From Strix aluco (Eukaryota; Chordata; Aves; Strigiformes; Strigidae), in NCBI RefSeq assembly GCF_031877795.1, contig NC_133933.1, positions 24,890,029 to 24,954,028 on the forward strand: a DNA stretch of 64,000 bases, given 5' to 3'. Both the position numbers and the translations under genes were made by a program. The notes under the pieces were generated by a model, which ran no database searches, was not told the DNA's origin, and worked only from the letters and a program-made list of their open reading frames with translations. Below, in pieces: positions 34,646 to 49,198 of the stretch. Positions within the stretch are counted from its first letter, which is position 1, and each line of letters begins with the position of its first letter.

Positions 34646-37600
34646 TTTTCTATGATTGCTAGGAGCAACATGCAGGTGTATGAGATCATCCTCTTTCCTA
34701 TCAGTAGTGTGTAATAAGCTACTATTTCGCATCTTAGGAGTTGGCTTAATGATAGTTTTCCAGTGAAGTAACTCTAATCACTTCTGGGGAGGTTTCCGAT
34801 TTGCTCTGCTATTAGGAAGATCAAAAGCAACTTTGTATTTCTCCTTCCTTAAAGCCATTCAGGACATTACTTGATCAGAGCTGAAGTTAAATTAGTGCTA
34901 ATGTGAGTGAGCAGCACTATGGATGCTGCTTAAGAAAATGCTAGGACTATGAACATCTTTTTTCTTGAAGAACCAAAGTAAAGGCCAAATTCAGCAGCAG
35001 CTAAAACCTTGCCATTGTACAGTTGAAATTACAGATCTGTGGGCAGTGTTGAACGGAGGTGTCATTCCTCAACAGTTTTAAACAGCAACCATGGCAGTGA
35101 TGAGATGAGGCAGATTTGGGTAACTGTCTAGGAACTAAATCTGCTCTGATCTACTTGAGTGTAAATCCACTTACTTCAGCTGCATAGCTCCAGAGAGTGA
35201 GTCCAGGGTGAGAAAACAGAATTTTGCCCCGCTGTACTCCCTTTTTGTAGCTGTGTTTCGTTTCTTTACGATTTGTAAAGACTACAAGACACATTCTTGT
35301 AGTCAAAGCAGAGCACGGATAAGGCGAAACAGTAAATTGTACATTCTCAGCCGGGACTTTTCTGTTTGTAATGCTCGTATGTGTACTTACCTCTGATCAG
35401 ACATCGGAGGTATAATCATCAATATGACCTGTGCAAGTACAAACAGGGGCAAGCAGAGAGCCTAAAGATTTCAATAATGATCCTTTAACTACTGAGGTCA
35501 AAGGCAAATCCCCATGAATTACAGAGGATCTGTGATCTTGGTTTCCAGCAGATGCCTAAAGCTGTCATGGCAAACCTGCCTTTGCTTGGATAGCAGTGAC
35601 AATAAACAGACTTCTGAAGGCATCAGGAAAAGAAAGCCTCTCTCTACCAGGACAATTAACCAGTTGTTTCTTCTTTTGTGCACGTTGGTTTTACGCGTAG
35701 AAGCCTTTGCATGTTTTGTGTGGCACCAGTGGCAATGGCTGGGACATTTGTAGCTCTGCCCCAGCCACAGCCAGGGACTGATGAGGGAGACAGAGAGAGA
35801 TGGGATGCCTGGGGTGGGAGGGGGCTGGAGGGACATGGGAACAACATCAGTCCCCCTGCTCACAGAACAACTTGTCAGATAATTATAATAATCATTTGGG
35901 ATGTATTCTGAGTAGCCCATAAATTCTTATGAATGAAATTGCCCTAGTCAGCACCGCAGCATGTTGGCATTAAATCACCATGGTATATAATCCGGAAGGT
36001 AAAACCTCTAAATCTTTTGAAAGGTTTGTTCTTCTGACTAGTAATTTAACAATCTTGTAAGAAGCTGAGATATAAGAGCTTTCTGGCAGAGAAATAAAGA
36101 AGAGGCAATGAAAAAAGTGTCATGTACTCTTCTGAATCAATTGTAGTGTCTAGCTTATGTTTCTAATGAATTATGAAAGGTGAGATGACTTCTCTCTTTT
36201 TCCTTTAAGCTAACTTGGGACCAGACACTGTGATTAAATCTGTAAAGAGCCCTGCTCCCTTACATGTACTTTTTTGTGGGATATGCAGGGGTTTTGACAG
36301 GATAAAAAAAATATAAAATCAGGATTTTCATATAATGCATGTTGCATTTGTTTTCCATGTCCTGAGCATTCTTATGGAGATGACTGAATGATTATCAGTA
36401 TCTGATGAGCAACTTACTTTCAGTGTTCCCTTACATATCTCTCAGACTTTGCCCAGTTTGGCTTTCTCACTGGTTTTGCAGATCATAACCTAAAAGCTTG
36501 ACCCAAAGCCCAAAGAAATAAATAAGCATATTTCTTTGACCCTGAATTACTGAAGGACTAGACAACAGGCTAACTTGGTACAGCTCCTGGGTCAGGCAGG
36601 TTTTAGTTTTCCTTTTCCTATGCTGATATTTTTCCTCGGGGAATTCAGTAAATGTTGCCTAGAAACACCTGTGCCTCAGGAAAATCTGAAGCACAGCAAA
36701 ATAGCCATAGAATCAGGTATGTGCAACAGCCCATCTGCTCCCACCAAAGTGAATCTGGGGAAACAATTCCCATAAATATATTTGCACTAATCAAAATGCT
36801 GTTCAACTGTTTTTCTCCTCAAAGCTTTTAAACTACAGCTTGCATCACCCACAAATTTACTAGTCAACCTTAAAAATTTAATAAGCGCAGTGCATTAGTA
36901 TAATATTCTGCTTGCTCCTGTATCAGTATAAGTAAAGGTTTTAATTACTAAAATTATGCAGTTATAAAAATAATTTAATGGAATTATTCTTCCCATTTGC
37001 ATTCATGGGCTGCTTGTATTCAGGCATTATGAGACGTGGTAAATTGCACTGAACTGTGGTGGAATAATTCTCAGCACTGTAACTCTGCCTGAGGACTGTG
37101 CACCTTAATGGTTTCAATTCCTAGCAAAATCAAACCGCAGGGAAGTGCCTTCAGTATATTGTAAGGAGGATTAAACATAACGTATGGCTTTTGAAATCAC
37201 TATCCTTTGTCTTTTGCTGATGGACCTATGACCTACACACAGGTAAAATTATTTCACCGTCATAACCTAAGAGGACTGGTTTCTGCTTTCAGTGAAGTCC
37301 TTTGCATAACATCTTTTGCCATCGCTAGTGCAGAATGTGTGCCTTGCAGGGGAAGGTTCCTGGATGATGCCTTAATTAAAGTGCATCCTCTCTAATCTGA
37401 AATGATGTCTGTTTATTTCAAAACTAATTACTTCATTATGCTTTCCTCAGCTAAAAATCTTTGGTGGCTGAATGAGACTGCAAACTCTTTGGGGCAAAGA
37501 CCACATGTTATGAGATAATGTTATGTTTGCTAAATAATATATTAGGAAGGAAGCTTGTGAATAAAATATAGGCTGAAGTTTTGTGCTTCAATTTTGGATA

Positions 37601-40104
37601 TAGGTAAAATTTTACAATTTATCCCACATTTCCAGTCATAAATCATCTTTTTCCTCAGATTCATAAATAAATCATCAGCTGAAATACAATCTGCTACCCA
37701 AACAGTCTCAGATGCTAGGAAAATAATTTCTGACTCGACTATGATGGACTGAACAAGAACTCCTGGATTCAAATCAGTTGCAACAAAATTTCGCATATAC
37801 AATTCCTCTTTTCTTCACAAGCTTTGTGCATGGAAGGAACTGCGATATCCTCTGAGATTATTTTGAAGGCATTTTTTCTAAAAGTTACAAAGGTAACTTC
37901 CTAACCTAGAACACCCACCCCACACCAAATCTATTCCTGACCCTTCTGTGACAGGTAAAGCTAAATGGTCAACTAGGGAAATTTATTTACTGCTTGATAA
38001 TATTCAAAATGGGCAAAAGAGAACAGGCTTTTACACATTTTTAGTGTTTCAGAAGGACTAGTTTCCCAAAGCTGAAGAAAAAGTGATGAGACTGATAGTG
38101 AGAAAAAAAAAAATTCAGAAGGAGCAAATGTGATGGAGAACTGTGAGCTCTTTCAAGAAGAGCTCATTAAATAGCCAAAAAGCTGTGATTCCAGTGCAGG
38201 AAAGATGACAACGTTGCCTGAAAGGCCATCCAGACTCTGTGAAGAAAATGCAAGCAGAAATTAGGAATAAGCAGTGATGTACAATCAATAAAAAAGGGTA
38301 ACATATAACAATCAATTATAGATGAGAACTCGTGAAGTGTGGGGAATGGAGAGGGGACAGAAAGGCATGGCAGTGAATTCTTTCAGTTCCTTTCTGACTG
38401 GGCATAAGGCAGTTTGGGCTTTTCATTAGGAGATTTGTAGGGAGCTACTGCTGTGCAGGACAGTGATAGCTCCCCACAAAGCCAGCATTGGTGTTGGTAG
38501 CTGTCATCACCCAGCATGGAGTAAATCCTTTGAAAAGGGTCATGAGCTACTATGAGCTTCTCAACAGTGAAAGCAAGCCTGAAGTTTGTTGCTCCAAAGA
38601 AGAGAAGGAACCACCTTCCAAGAGGACTGTCCATTTCTCCCTGCCCTTTCTCACAGGCCTGAGCAAAGACTTTTCCACCTCTGCACAGGCTTCTCCCTCC
38701 CTTTGCAGAGGAGCTCAGCGGAACTGAGCTGGTGGCAGTGGCTAGCAAAAGTGGAAACTCAAAAGTCCCCATCTCCTTGCTGCTTTCAGGGCAGGAGCAA
38801 GCTCAGCCAAGGCCATTTCTGCCCAGCAGTGCTTTTCCCTTACTACTGCAACAGTGGGGAGCACAGTGGTGGCTTGAGCAGGTCCAGACCACATGGACCA
38901 CCATTTCAGGCAGCTGGGACCAGGCAGCCTGTCCCTGTCATCTGGGGGTCCTGCTCCTGCTCAGCCTCTCCTTGTGCCAGTTGGCCCTGGAGCTGCTGTT
39001 CAACACTCTTGGAGTGAGAAACATAGAGAGCTCTGTCTGCTGAGCTTACTTTACAGAATCTCGTGAAGTGGTTCAAATGTGGTATTGAAATATTTCCATG
39101 GGAAAAAGTTCAGTTACAAAGGGACTCTTAAGTCCAAATGAAAAAGGCTCAGAGAAATCATTGTTTGGGACCTGAAGTTGACAAATTCAAGTTGGACGGT
39201 TGAGGTTCTTATTTTCACATGAAAAGTAACTAACGGTTTGAACAAACTGCCACAAGACAACCGGGTGCCCTTCTGGAAACTTAGGTTTAACCGGACACTA
39301 ATACACTTCAGCATACAGAATATACTGGGGCAACTGAGAGAAATGTAATGGTGAGGGACACATAGAAGGTCTGATCAGGTGAAGATCTAATTAGCATTAA
39401 ATTTTGAAAGCTTGTCACCTGAAGCTCTTGACATCATCGCCACCGTACGTGGCTCCATCCATGTATACAATACCTGATGTTTTATGCACCAAAAACATGT
39501 TGACATTGCTATACCAGAGAAATTAGTTTATGTTTCAGCTTGTGTTCTACACTTTAAAGAAAGCAATCACCTCATATAAATAATATAACCTTAACATCTA
39601 ATTACAAAAAAGGACAAAGCGTTCAAATGGCACTAAACTTAATAAAAAGGAATAATTAATATTATGACAATTAACCTGTTGATGAAGACTAGACCTGGAT
39701 GGATTCACTTTTCATTAGCAAGCATGAAGAATTAGACAGTGCCCATGGGGATCCAAATACCTGAAAGTCATCTTAGTCAGAAAAACAACAGGAATCCTTC
39801 ATCTGCATAGCTAAGCAGGGTTTCAGCCCTTGCTCAGGGGAGCTGTTGTCTGTGAAGGGTGCAGTAGACCTTGTGTGGAGAAAGCAAGAATGTGAAGAAG
39901 AGAGGAAGGCAGCATCATTTCAGAGGCTTTTCCAATCCATGCTGTTGCCACAGGCAAAGTGTCATTGGCAGACTGCTGCCCTCTCCTCCTCCAGACTCTC
40001 TCATGTCTTCTGGTCCCAAACAGATTGTCACAGGGTAACTAACCTCAGTTCCAACCATGCCTTTATTTCTCACCCCCCTCTCCTGCCTTCAGTTGTCCAA
40101 TGGC
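34646..40104. other. AT-rich intergenic DNA, no gene seen
   Basis: No supported gene. An AT-rich block at about 36,840-37,130 has many TAAT/ATTA cores and low repeat content and may be a conserved non-coding element. Short frames near 38,383-39,043 overlap on both strands and have no domain. Confidence 0.55.
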
Positions 40105-40292
40105 TCTTGACCCACAGATTCACAGAGAGGTTGTGGATGCCTCTTCCCTGGCAGTGTTCAAGGCCAGGTAGGATTAGGCTTTGAGTAACCTAATCTAGCG
40201 GAAGGTGTCCCTGCCCGTGGCAACGGGGTTGGAACTAGATGATCTTTAAGGTCCCTTCTAATCCAAATCGTTCTATGATTCCATGATTCCCC
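40105..40292 (+). repeat. CR1 LINE 3' end
   Basis: Contains 'ctggcagtgttcaaggccag', 'ggtgtccctgcc', 'ggttggaactagatgatct' and the octamer tail 'ttctatgattccatgattcc'. A typical CR1 3' end. Confidence 0.9.
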
Positions 40293-40367
40293 TCCATGGA
40301 CTACAGAGGGGAGGGACTGCTACGCATCCTGATACATACCAGAGGGCTGACGTGGATTTATCCTGAC

Positions 40368-40420
40368 TTTCTTTAAGGTCCCTTCCAACCCAAACCATTC
40401 TATGATTCTATGATTCTTGC
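40368..40420 (+). repeat. CR1 LINE 3' tip
   Basis: 'aaggtcccttccaacccaaa' followed by 'ccattctatgattctatgat': only the last bases and octamer tail of a second CR1 copy, 75 bases past the first. Confidence 0.8.
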
Positions 40421-43400
40421 ACCACCACTTTTAAGAACTGCTGATGTTATTTTTTATTTATTTTTTGTTGTGTTTTGTTTAGGAGTTTTTTTGCTAAAGG
40501 AGAATAGCTAATCCAACCTAATCTGGTTTAGTCTTCCCTTTAAACTAATCCTGTTGATTTTCCTGTTGAATTTCAGGGTGGCAAGGGTATGCAGTAATGG
40601 TGGTCATGGTTCTTCTAGACAGCTTTAGATTTGTTGTCTCACCTGATGAGAGCTGACAGATATTCAACTACAAAAATGCAGCACCAAAAAGGAAGAAGGA
40701 TAACATGCAGGGAGAAACCTGAACAAACCCGAAATGTTGCCTGTACTGAGAGCCAAATGAACAGCTGATACAATTGGCACAACTCAGTGGTAATGTGGCG
40801 ATAGCTGAATCGAGTTATTTTTGTGACTACATGAAAAAAAACCCAGAAAATAAACATGGAAATTAAAGATGAGAACAGTCAGATCCAAATCTCTGCTTCT
40901 TCAAAGTCTGCTAATGCCGATCACTGTCTAGTAGGATTTTTTCTGGTCCCCTTCTTTTGACTACACTAATTCACGCTACATGGCTGTTGCTTTACATTGT
41001 GGATTTTTCTAAAAGTTTTGCAACCTGATACGGTGGTCTTTGATGTGTGCATCAGAACAGATGCCCAAGAACGTTACAGAAATTCTAGTGTAACAAAGAC
41101 ACAACTATATTTTTGTAGCTTTTGCATGGCTTTGCTACAAAATGAACTTAAAACAAACTGCTATATCTCTATCAAGAATCATAAAAATGCGTAGATATGG
41201 AATATATAAGATGCATGTAAATCATTTCTTACCAAATTCATATTTGATCATGTGTTATGATCAAATGAACACGTTAGTAATGCATTCTGGCATGGCATTT
41301 GGTTAGGACTCAAAATAAAAAAGTCTCAGCAACTTAGAAAGCCATTATGTAGTGCTATAAAATTGTGACATTTTGCCTTTTTCTGTTATTCTGCTTTCCG
41401 TACTGTAAAGGTACGGGTGTTTGCACTGGAAAGGTTCTCAAACAGCAGCTCTCTTCATGCCACAGCCTTTCAAAGAATGTGTGTGAACACATCTGCTCCA
41501 GCTCTTTCATTCTCCTCTCTCACGGGGACTCCACTCTGATTCCTCCTTCTTCTTTCCTTGTGTCCTGAAGGAATATATAAAGCTGCTCTTTATGTGAGGA
41601 AAAAGGTAGAGCACATTTTTTTACTTTTCTACATGGTTAGTTAAATGCTTCTAGCCAAATACACTGTGTCTATACACACCCTGCAGAGACATGAGACCCA
41701 AGGGCCTGAATCCCCCTGGGCCGTGGATTTCTTCTGCACGTGGGTGGAAAGCTCAGCTGCTCAGTTTGGACAAGGGAAGGCACATCCCTTCTGGTTTGAA
41801 AGACACCCTTCTTATCGGAAGCATCTTGCTAGCTTACGCACTCCTGTCAATCCAGCACACGGAGGTACACCGCTTCCTAGGCAAGCGCAAGATCCCTGCT
41901 GCGGAGGCTGAGCTCACAGCCTGAAACACACCCCCAAACCCCTGGGAATTTTTACTAAGAAATAGTGAAGTGCCTTTGAGTTAAATTGCAGCTGAGCAGG
42001 TGTCTGGAGATTGCAGTTTTGAATTTAAGTACCCTTTGGGGGAGCTGAGTCCAAGGGACTTGCTTGTAGCTGTAAAATCAGGCAGTGGCAGGAAGGAATT
42101 TGTGTGTTGATGTCCCTGTGCAGTTCCCTATGTAATGGGCTGTGTCGCCCACCCCAGAGGTGCATGGCACTCGGATGTGTGCTTCCTCATTCCGCTCTTG
42201 GCTGCCTCTGCCCAACTGGTGAAAAGGGCCGGAAGGTGTAGGATTTGGAAACTTTTCCAGTGGGAAAATGGATGGGGCTGAGCACCTTAAATTACACAGA
42301 CCAACCTGCAGTGAGTAATGAATTTGTGAGCTGGAGGTGAAAGACACTGGATCCTCTTATGCAGAAAGAACTTCAGGTATTATAATGCAAAGAAAATGAA
42401 CTGTGTTAAGTGTGCTGTGGGCATAGAAAAATTTATCGTGAGTTTATACTTAAAGGTGATGAATACCATTCATGCTTAGAACGGTGTTTCAAATCAAACA
42501 CTGCATATTGCATTTTGTATTTGCTAGCCTCTTCTTATCCAGGGGGATGAAAAGAAGAGCACTCATAACCGATTTAAATTGTTTCAGGTCCTGGAATTGT
42601 TTCACTTCACATTCTTCTGCTGGAAATTACTGTCTAATGGAAAGCAAGGGCCAAATGTAGTCACAGGACGAGCTGCAAGTACAATTTGGCTATAATCAGA
42701 AAAGTACAAAAATCTCCATGTGTTCAGCTGAAGAACAGACCTCCCAGTAAGTGAGATGTAGTCCAGTTCCCCAATTAGCCAGGTATGATTTTTTTCTGTA
42801 ATCTCCTCTAAACTATATTGAAGAAAATAAAAATGAAGTATAGTTTTCTGTTAATTAAAACTTTTGATTAGTTATGTAGGTCAGTAGGAAACAAAAAAGT
42901 AGTTCAAACTCCACCCTCCCTATGCTGCCAGTTTTTCTAATGAAATGTAATTAGCACTAATTGGTAAAACTACACTGATGGCTGGTTATTAATGTTTATG
43001 TATTGGTCCCAGATGTGGTTTTATGGCTGTCAGTGCTAATGGCTCAGTGAAGGAAAAAGAATTCTCCTTTCATATTCCTGTCATTTTTTTCAGGGTGCCT
43101 CCCCTCCCTTCGAACAAGAGTGGTTAATGTTTAGGGAAGGGAAAGCCTCTTCTTAAATCCTGAATTTGTGAGAAATTGAATGCCTTCAACTCCCATTTGA
43201 ATTTGGTAGGAGTTGAAAGCAACCAGCACTTAGCATCTGCAGAATCAGGACTCAACAATTTTAGGGCTGCTTTTATTGAGCCATCATAATTGTTAGTGGT
43301 TCAGAATTTATCAAAATAATTATCCTCCTAATTGCATACCTGTTCTTGAAAGCACACTTATGAGGCAAGCCTCTCTTCTAAGCAATCACCTTAAAGTATT

Positions 43401-46400
43401 CTGTTTAGAATAATTGCTTTCCTGCAGTCCCTGCAATTACTGAGTGGACGGCAATCACCTTCTTCAGGCAGATGTAGGTGAGAAAGCTGGCCTTTTTAGA
43501 CAGGGATGAAACGAAGTGATGAAATCAAGACTTCCAATACAAATCTACCCAGAGAGGTGTGGGGGGTAGCCTCGTGCAGAGTCAAGCAAAGGCAATATCA
43601 CGATGAAGAGGAGGGTCTCCAGGCATGCTCTGGTACAGACCAGAACACACTTGGAAATAGATTGGAAAATACTCAGGAACTCATTCACTCCTGAATATTA
43701 AGACATCAACATTAGCACTTAAGAAAATAAAAACCTTTATTTGAAAAGCATCTGTGTATTTGTACATGGTTTAATAATTACGACTCCCCAGGTCATCCAT
43801 GCACACCTTATTTTTGTGAAATTCCGGCTCATTAATATTTCTAAGCTAAAACAGAAATATAGCATACTCCAGGTATGAAGAAATTGCCTGAATGTCTTAT
43901 CTGATTTTTAAGGGGGTTTAACAAACAAGTAAAATCAGCAGTCACGTGTTTATTTGAAAATGCTTGAAAATTTGAGCCTGTTAAGAATACAAGAAATGCC
44001 ACATATCTTAGGCTATTATCTACTGTAAGGAGATGACAGGGTCACTATTAAATCTTAGCCCTTAATAGTTTTGTGCCTTACAAGGCATTCAGAATTCCCT
44101 TTACCACCGCCCTGCATTTTGTTGGATGATTCTTGAATTATTTTTATTAATTTTACATGCAGAATTGTGTTTAACAACATGATACCTGTGGGTTGAGGGG
44201 TTGGGAAGCAATAGTTCTTCCTTGTGGCCGATGAAAAAGGAAGCTGGTCTGCAGCCAGGAGGTCTGGAGGATGTATCACAACAATATGTACTTAGAGCCT
44301 GGAATGATATTCTGCCAGCAAATCTCAATGCTAGTCACTGGCATTTTATATCTTAAAATAATTAATTGCAGACTTCTGTGTTAAGCTGTTCTTTTCCCCA
44401 TGGACTGACCACCCTTATACTCATTCAGCTGCAACTAACCTGCCCTGGTGTCTTTTTTACAGTCTCACACTGCCACAAATAAATTCTCTCATTAACCTCA
44501 GCAAAAATCATAGCTACATCCTTTTCACCTTTGCTGGAATCTAACTAAAAGATGAAACTTATCTACCAAACAGCCACATCACTAGGACAATTCCTTCTGA
44601 CCTTGTTTTTGAGCAGGTAAAATATGGAGAAGGAATATCTTAATGAGATAAATAAAAAATCCCAAACACTTAATCCCACAGAGGCACAGTACCCAACATT
44701 TTGGGTTACATTTTTGCTAGCAAATGAAAGGTGCCCCTGACCACTCTCATGCACTGAGGCCAACTGGAGTGTTAGGTAGCCCACGCTAATGCTGTCATAA
44801 CAATTTAGCAATACAGAAAAATGAGATTTGGTGGCCTAGAACTGTTTAATGTACTTATGTAGATGTAGCTTCAGTGTCTACAGTGTCTGTACACTGACAA
44901 AAAATACAGGTTTGAGCTCCTTCAGACAAGGGAATTTGGTTTCCCAGCTCCTGGATGAGAGCTCTAACCGTTAAGGTGTCCAGCAAACGTGGGCAGAACC
45001 ACATTACTCTGACCTAGTTGGCAGAGTTTGCTCCATGGAAAGCCAGAGCTGCTTGGCATCAAGGAGTGCCCCAATGGGGCAGGTCACTCGCAGTCCCATG
45101 TGTGTCTCCTGGTCCTGGGCAGGCTCAGACACTTGAGCTACTGAGCATGGGACACTGCTGGAATAACTGCAGTATTGGGTGTCCAAAGGCTTCAGGTAAA
45201 AAGGCAAGAACCAAATGAATTTGGGCATATCCCAGGCTAAGAAATAGCTGTTTCAGTTATGGGAGGAGAGCTGTATCGCAAATTTGGACTTAAAAGCCTC
45301 CCTTCCATCTGACTCCTGCCTTAGATACTGAGCAGCTCTTTGGGTGTGTCTGCCCTATTTTCACTCACAGGTCTTGGTTCCACATTGTCCACTCTGCACT
45401 CGTGTTAATTCACTCTTTTTTGGAGCGAATGAATTTGTTCCCTTTGAAACAACACTTGTCTGCACTTCTGGAAATAGTTTATTCCAGACACAGTCCCAAT
45501 AAGCAGTGTGAATGAGACTACACCAGGTTTGGCTTCTGTTGTCCCCTTTTTGTCCTAGCTTTGCATCCTTGAGCATCCTCAAGCACTTTCCCATGCTGCG
45601 GCACCAGCCATGCAACACCGACCATCAGGTTCACACTGCAAGAGCAGCACTCGGAGTAGCAATAACACAGGCTCTCGCATTGCCTTGGATGCTTTGGATG
45701 GCACTTCCTACACCTTTACACCAAGAGAAAATGATTATATAGTATTAAGGACCCAGAGTCTAACACTGTGTGGAGTGGGTATGGTCTTCATGTTGTCTAG
45801 TCCTGAGCAGAGTCAATGTTACTGCTCTTGTCACTTGGCTTGGAGCGAGGGACCACTTTTGGGGTTGGATGCATTTAGCTGCATTTTTCAACCTAGCCTT
45901 TTATCCATCACAGACCTCAGAATAAGATAATCAAATAAATGAGTGCACATGGGAAGGTAAAAATAAGAGAATGAAATAGATGGGTGTGTATGGCAAGATA
46001 AAAATGAAATCCTGTGACTTCATATATAAGCACAACATTTTACTTCATATATAAGCACAACATTTTACTCGTGAAGAAGATTATGAAGAGAAGGTCCCAC
46101 AAACAGCCAGAAACAGCCCTCAAACAGCCAGAATCTAGCTGGGATGTGCACCCTACACTTGCTAGAAGCAGCCAGGAGCCTGCTGTGCGCACCAGCTGAA
46201 GGGGAGCTGAAGCCCTCTCCCTCTGACAAGGGTGAAGCTGGCCAGAAATGCCTCCTCACCACATGGCAGCACCCATGACCCACCGTGAGGAAGTGGAGAC
46301 CTCCCTTCGCTACCGGCACCACCTCGATCTTTACGTGCCAGAACAACAGCAACCTGCTTCTGGTGGGTGCAGATGAGCGCTGGCACTTTTCGCCTTCATT

Positions 46401-48780
46401 CTGGGGGACGGCTGCTGACAAGAGGCATTTTTAGCTACAGTGGCAGTGCAGGGAGATGGAGGCAGCTCTGAGAGGACATATGGAGAAAAAAAAATTCAAG
46501 TCATCTCTCTGAGCTGTTTCCAACCCATCTGCACCAGTGCTGGTGAGGGGTTATCCCCACTGGAGGCAATTTAGGATTAGTCCCTACAGGTTTGAGGCAT
46601 GGCTGTAAACTTGCTTAAAATAAATAGTGGAGGGGCAACCAAGAGTGGGAAGGCACAAAAATCACAAAATCTGTGGCAGGCGAAACACTGAGGGGGATCG
46701 TCAAGGGACCAACCCTCCCGTATTTTACAGTCTGTGCTGTGTAACGGCAGCTCAGAGCTTCTGGTCCAGTCTGCTGATCACTGCTCTGGCCCCACTTCAG
46801 CTCAGGAGGATGCACAAAAATTGATTACAGATGTCAGTTTTGGTCACTGAGCTGTTGTATCCCTTCAGGCAATCCACCCCTTCCAGAAATGAAGTCCAAG
46901 CCAAAGCAGAGCAGCTCCTTCCTCTCTGCCTCTCTGAGGTCAGGCTTGCCTCAGGCTCCATCCTCCTCCTCTTCTTGCCTCTCCTCACTCTCTCTGGCCT
47001 TTCCTGGGTTGCAGGAGCCCTTCCCTGCTCTTGGCTGACAGGGATGCCCGCCAAACTCTTTCACCCACTGGGGGCCAGGCCCCCAGCCCTTCAGCCACCA
47101 TCACCATCTTGCATCCTATATCCCCATGCTGCTTGGCAAGAGGTGAATTTTTACAATTCATTAAGATTTTGAAGAAGAGCTGCTGCGCAAGTGAACATTG
47201 ATTTCCCAGTGCTGTTTGGAGCGGTGGCACTCCCACTCACCAGGGGTGGCTGACAAACACCCAGAGCCCTTGGTTGTCCTTCCTCAGGCTGAATGGCATC
47301 AGGAGCACAGCCACACACACATGGGGATAGGAGCAAACGGCAGAAACAAGGGTTAAGTAATACCCATCAACACTGACAGACATTACTTCATTCATCTCTT
47401 CCTCCTTGGAAGGTCAGTATATATCTGGGTGTATTGCCCCCATCCATGCTGAAGGCAGACTTTGCATCCAGCGCTTTGCATTTTAATCACTGCAAAACAG
47501 GAATAGCACTAGCTTGCTAGGGACATTATCTTTTGCTATTTTGATTTCAAAAATTAAAGCTATCAAACCTAAAAATGAAGATCCTTCTATTACAGATAAT
47601 AGGAATTGCTGCGTTATTTCGCTGTCCTGCCACTTGTAGTAGCCAACAGCTTATTGCCTCCAAAGAATCATCTCTATCATGTAATTGTGCCTGTGTTGTA
47701 TTTACTCGGCTTAAGAGAGCTATTACTAACTTGAACTCCCTCTTTGGACTGGCTTGGGAGGTGAAAACTCACCTGGTCAGGAAATGATGCTTGGGTGAAA
47801 AGGCTCTATAGTTTCCAAATTTTCCTATTTAAAAGGAGCAGAAAAGGTACCTCAGAGATAAAACACTCTCTTAGCTGAAAATTGGCCACATACTTTTCCT
47901 TTCTTAATGGAAGACCTGTATTTCACTACGAGATACCCATTTCCTCCAGGGGAGAGTAAAGAGATAAAGAACTACACTTCTTACACTGCTCTTTGAACTG
48001 ATACACGATGCACTGATTTGAGCTAAAATCCCTCTTGAATAGCCTTAAGTTTTAACTCAGAGGAGACAGCATCAGGTAGCTGAGGCACTTGAAAGCATCT
48101 CCAACTGCACGTATACCTTTACCAATATTGACTATGAACTTCGAAGCACCAGGATGTGCTATTTCCACACACTGTTTGCAGGAGCCCCTGTATCTTTGGG
48201 TAGGGGGTTGCACTGAGTTCAGGCATGTTTTGTCACAGATCCGTCTTTTCTTGTCCCTGGTTTTCTTCCCCTTGCTGTGTCCCGGGAGCGTGCTGCACAC
48301 CTTAATCTGCTTCTCAAACACCAGCTCTACAAGCTCCTCAGCCAGCGGAGACCCTCTGTTGCCTCTGAGCAAGGGAAGGCCTGCAGCGCCCAGCTGAGGG
48401 TAAAGGGCAATACCCCGAAGTCAGTGCGCGGTGAGAGGCACCAGGACACACGGAGCTGTACACCAGCTGTTTAAGCCACAAGACAGTGTCTCCGATTCAG
48501 TGATTCGTGGCAGTTAATGTCACAGATTGACTAAATCCAGCTGGGTGCCGCTTTCCAACAGGCAAGTTGCCTCAGCCGGCAGGCCTGGGCGTGCTGCCTT
48601 TGCTCACGGCAGCTGATGGGCGACAGCACTCTGTAATCCACCTTCTGACCCCCCAAACCGCGAACAGTGCGGCGCTGGCACCAGCACTGATAAACCGCCT
48701 CTCACATCTCGCGTCATGCCCCCCTGGGGAAGCATCGGGCGTCTTAAAGATGCTCCCTCAGCGCTGCCCCCCACGAAGCC
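40421..48780. other. Intergenic DNA, no gene seen
   Basis: No frame with a domain or convincing splice context. AT-rich blocks at 42,930-43,060 and 43,265-43,460 look like candidate conserved elements. A 25-base unit is repeated twice at about 46,017-46,066. GC content rises from about 46,800 towards the CpG island. Confidence 0.55.
46017..46066. repeat. 25-base tandem duplication
   Basis: 'acttcatatataagcacaac' plus 'atttt' occurs twice head to tail without a difference, so it is a recent local duplication or slippage. Confidence 0.85.
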
Positions 48781-49099
48781 CCTTTTGAAGTGACAACGAT
48801 CAGAGCCCCCCCAGGAGCGAGAGCCTCAACTCCGCCTTTCTCTGCCATTGCAAGTGTTTGGGTGCCCCCGGTGCGGGGCAGGGAGACCCCCCCCCCACCC
48901 CCCGCCCCGCCCGGGCGCCCCGCCGGCAGCCCCCCCCCCTCGCCGGCTTGCCACCCGGCGGGACACCCGCGCCGAGCCACTCCGCGCCGCGCCACGCCAC
49001 GCCACGCCGAGCGCGGAGGGGCGCCGCAGCCCTGCCCGCGGCTGCCATGCGTGTGCGCCGCGGCGGGGCTGCCCGCGCTGCCGCTGGGCGCCGGCGGTC

Positions 49100-49198
49100 C
49101 CGCAGCGCAGGGCTCCCCGCGGCGGCGCTCCGCTCCGCGGCCGCGGACGGGCGGGCCGGGCAGGTGCGCGCTGCGGCTCCCCGCTGCCCCCCTCCCAG
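49100..49198 (+). other. Possible 5'-UTR exon end
   Basis: CCTCCCAG is followed by donor GTAGGG at 49,199. The next good acceptor, CTCTCGTTGCAG, ends at 49,632, 35 bases before the ATG. A short 5'-UTR intron (49,199-49,632) is possible. The start of the exon is unknown and 49,100 is a placeholder. An unspliced leader is equally possible. Confidence 0.3.

Noticed and set aside
46797-47172. Overlapping frames of 85 and 113 codons
   Set aside because: Found on both strands in moderately GC-rich DNA, without splice sites, domain or repeat of codon pattern. Chance frames.
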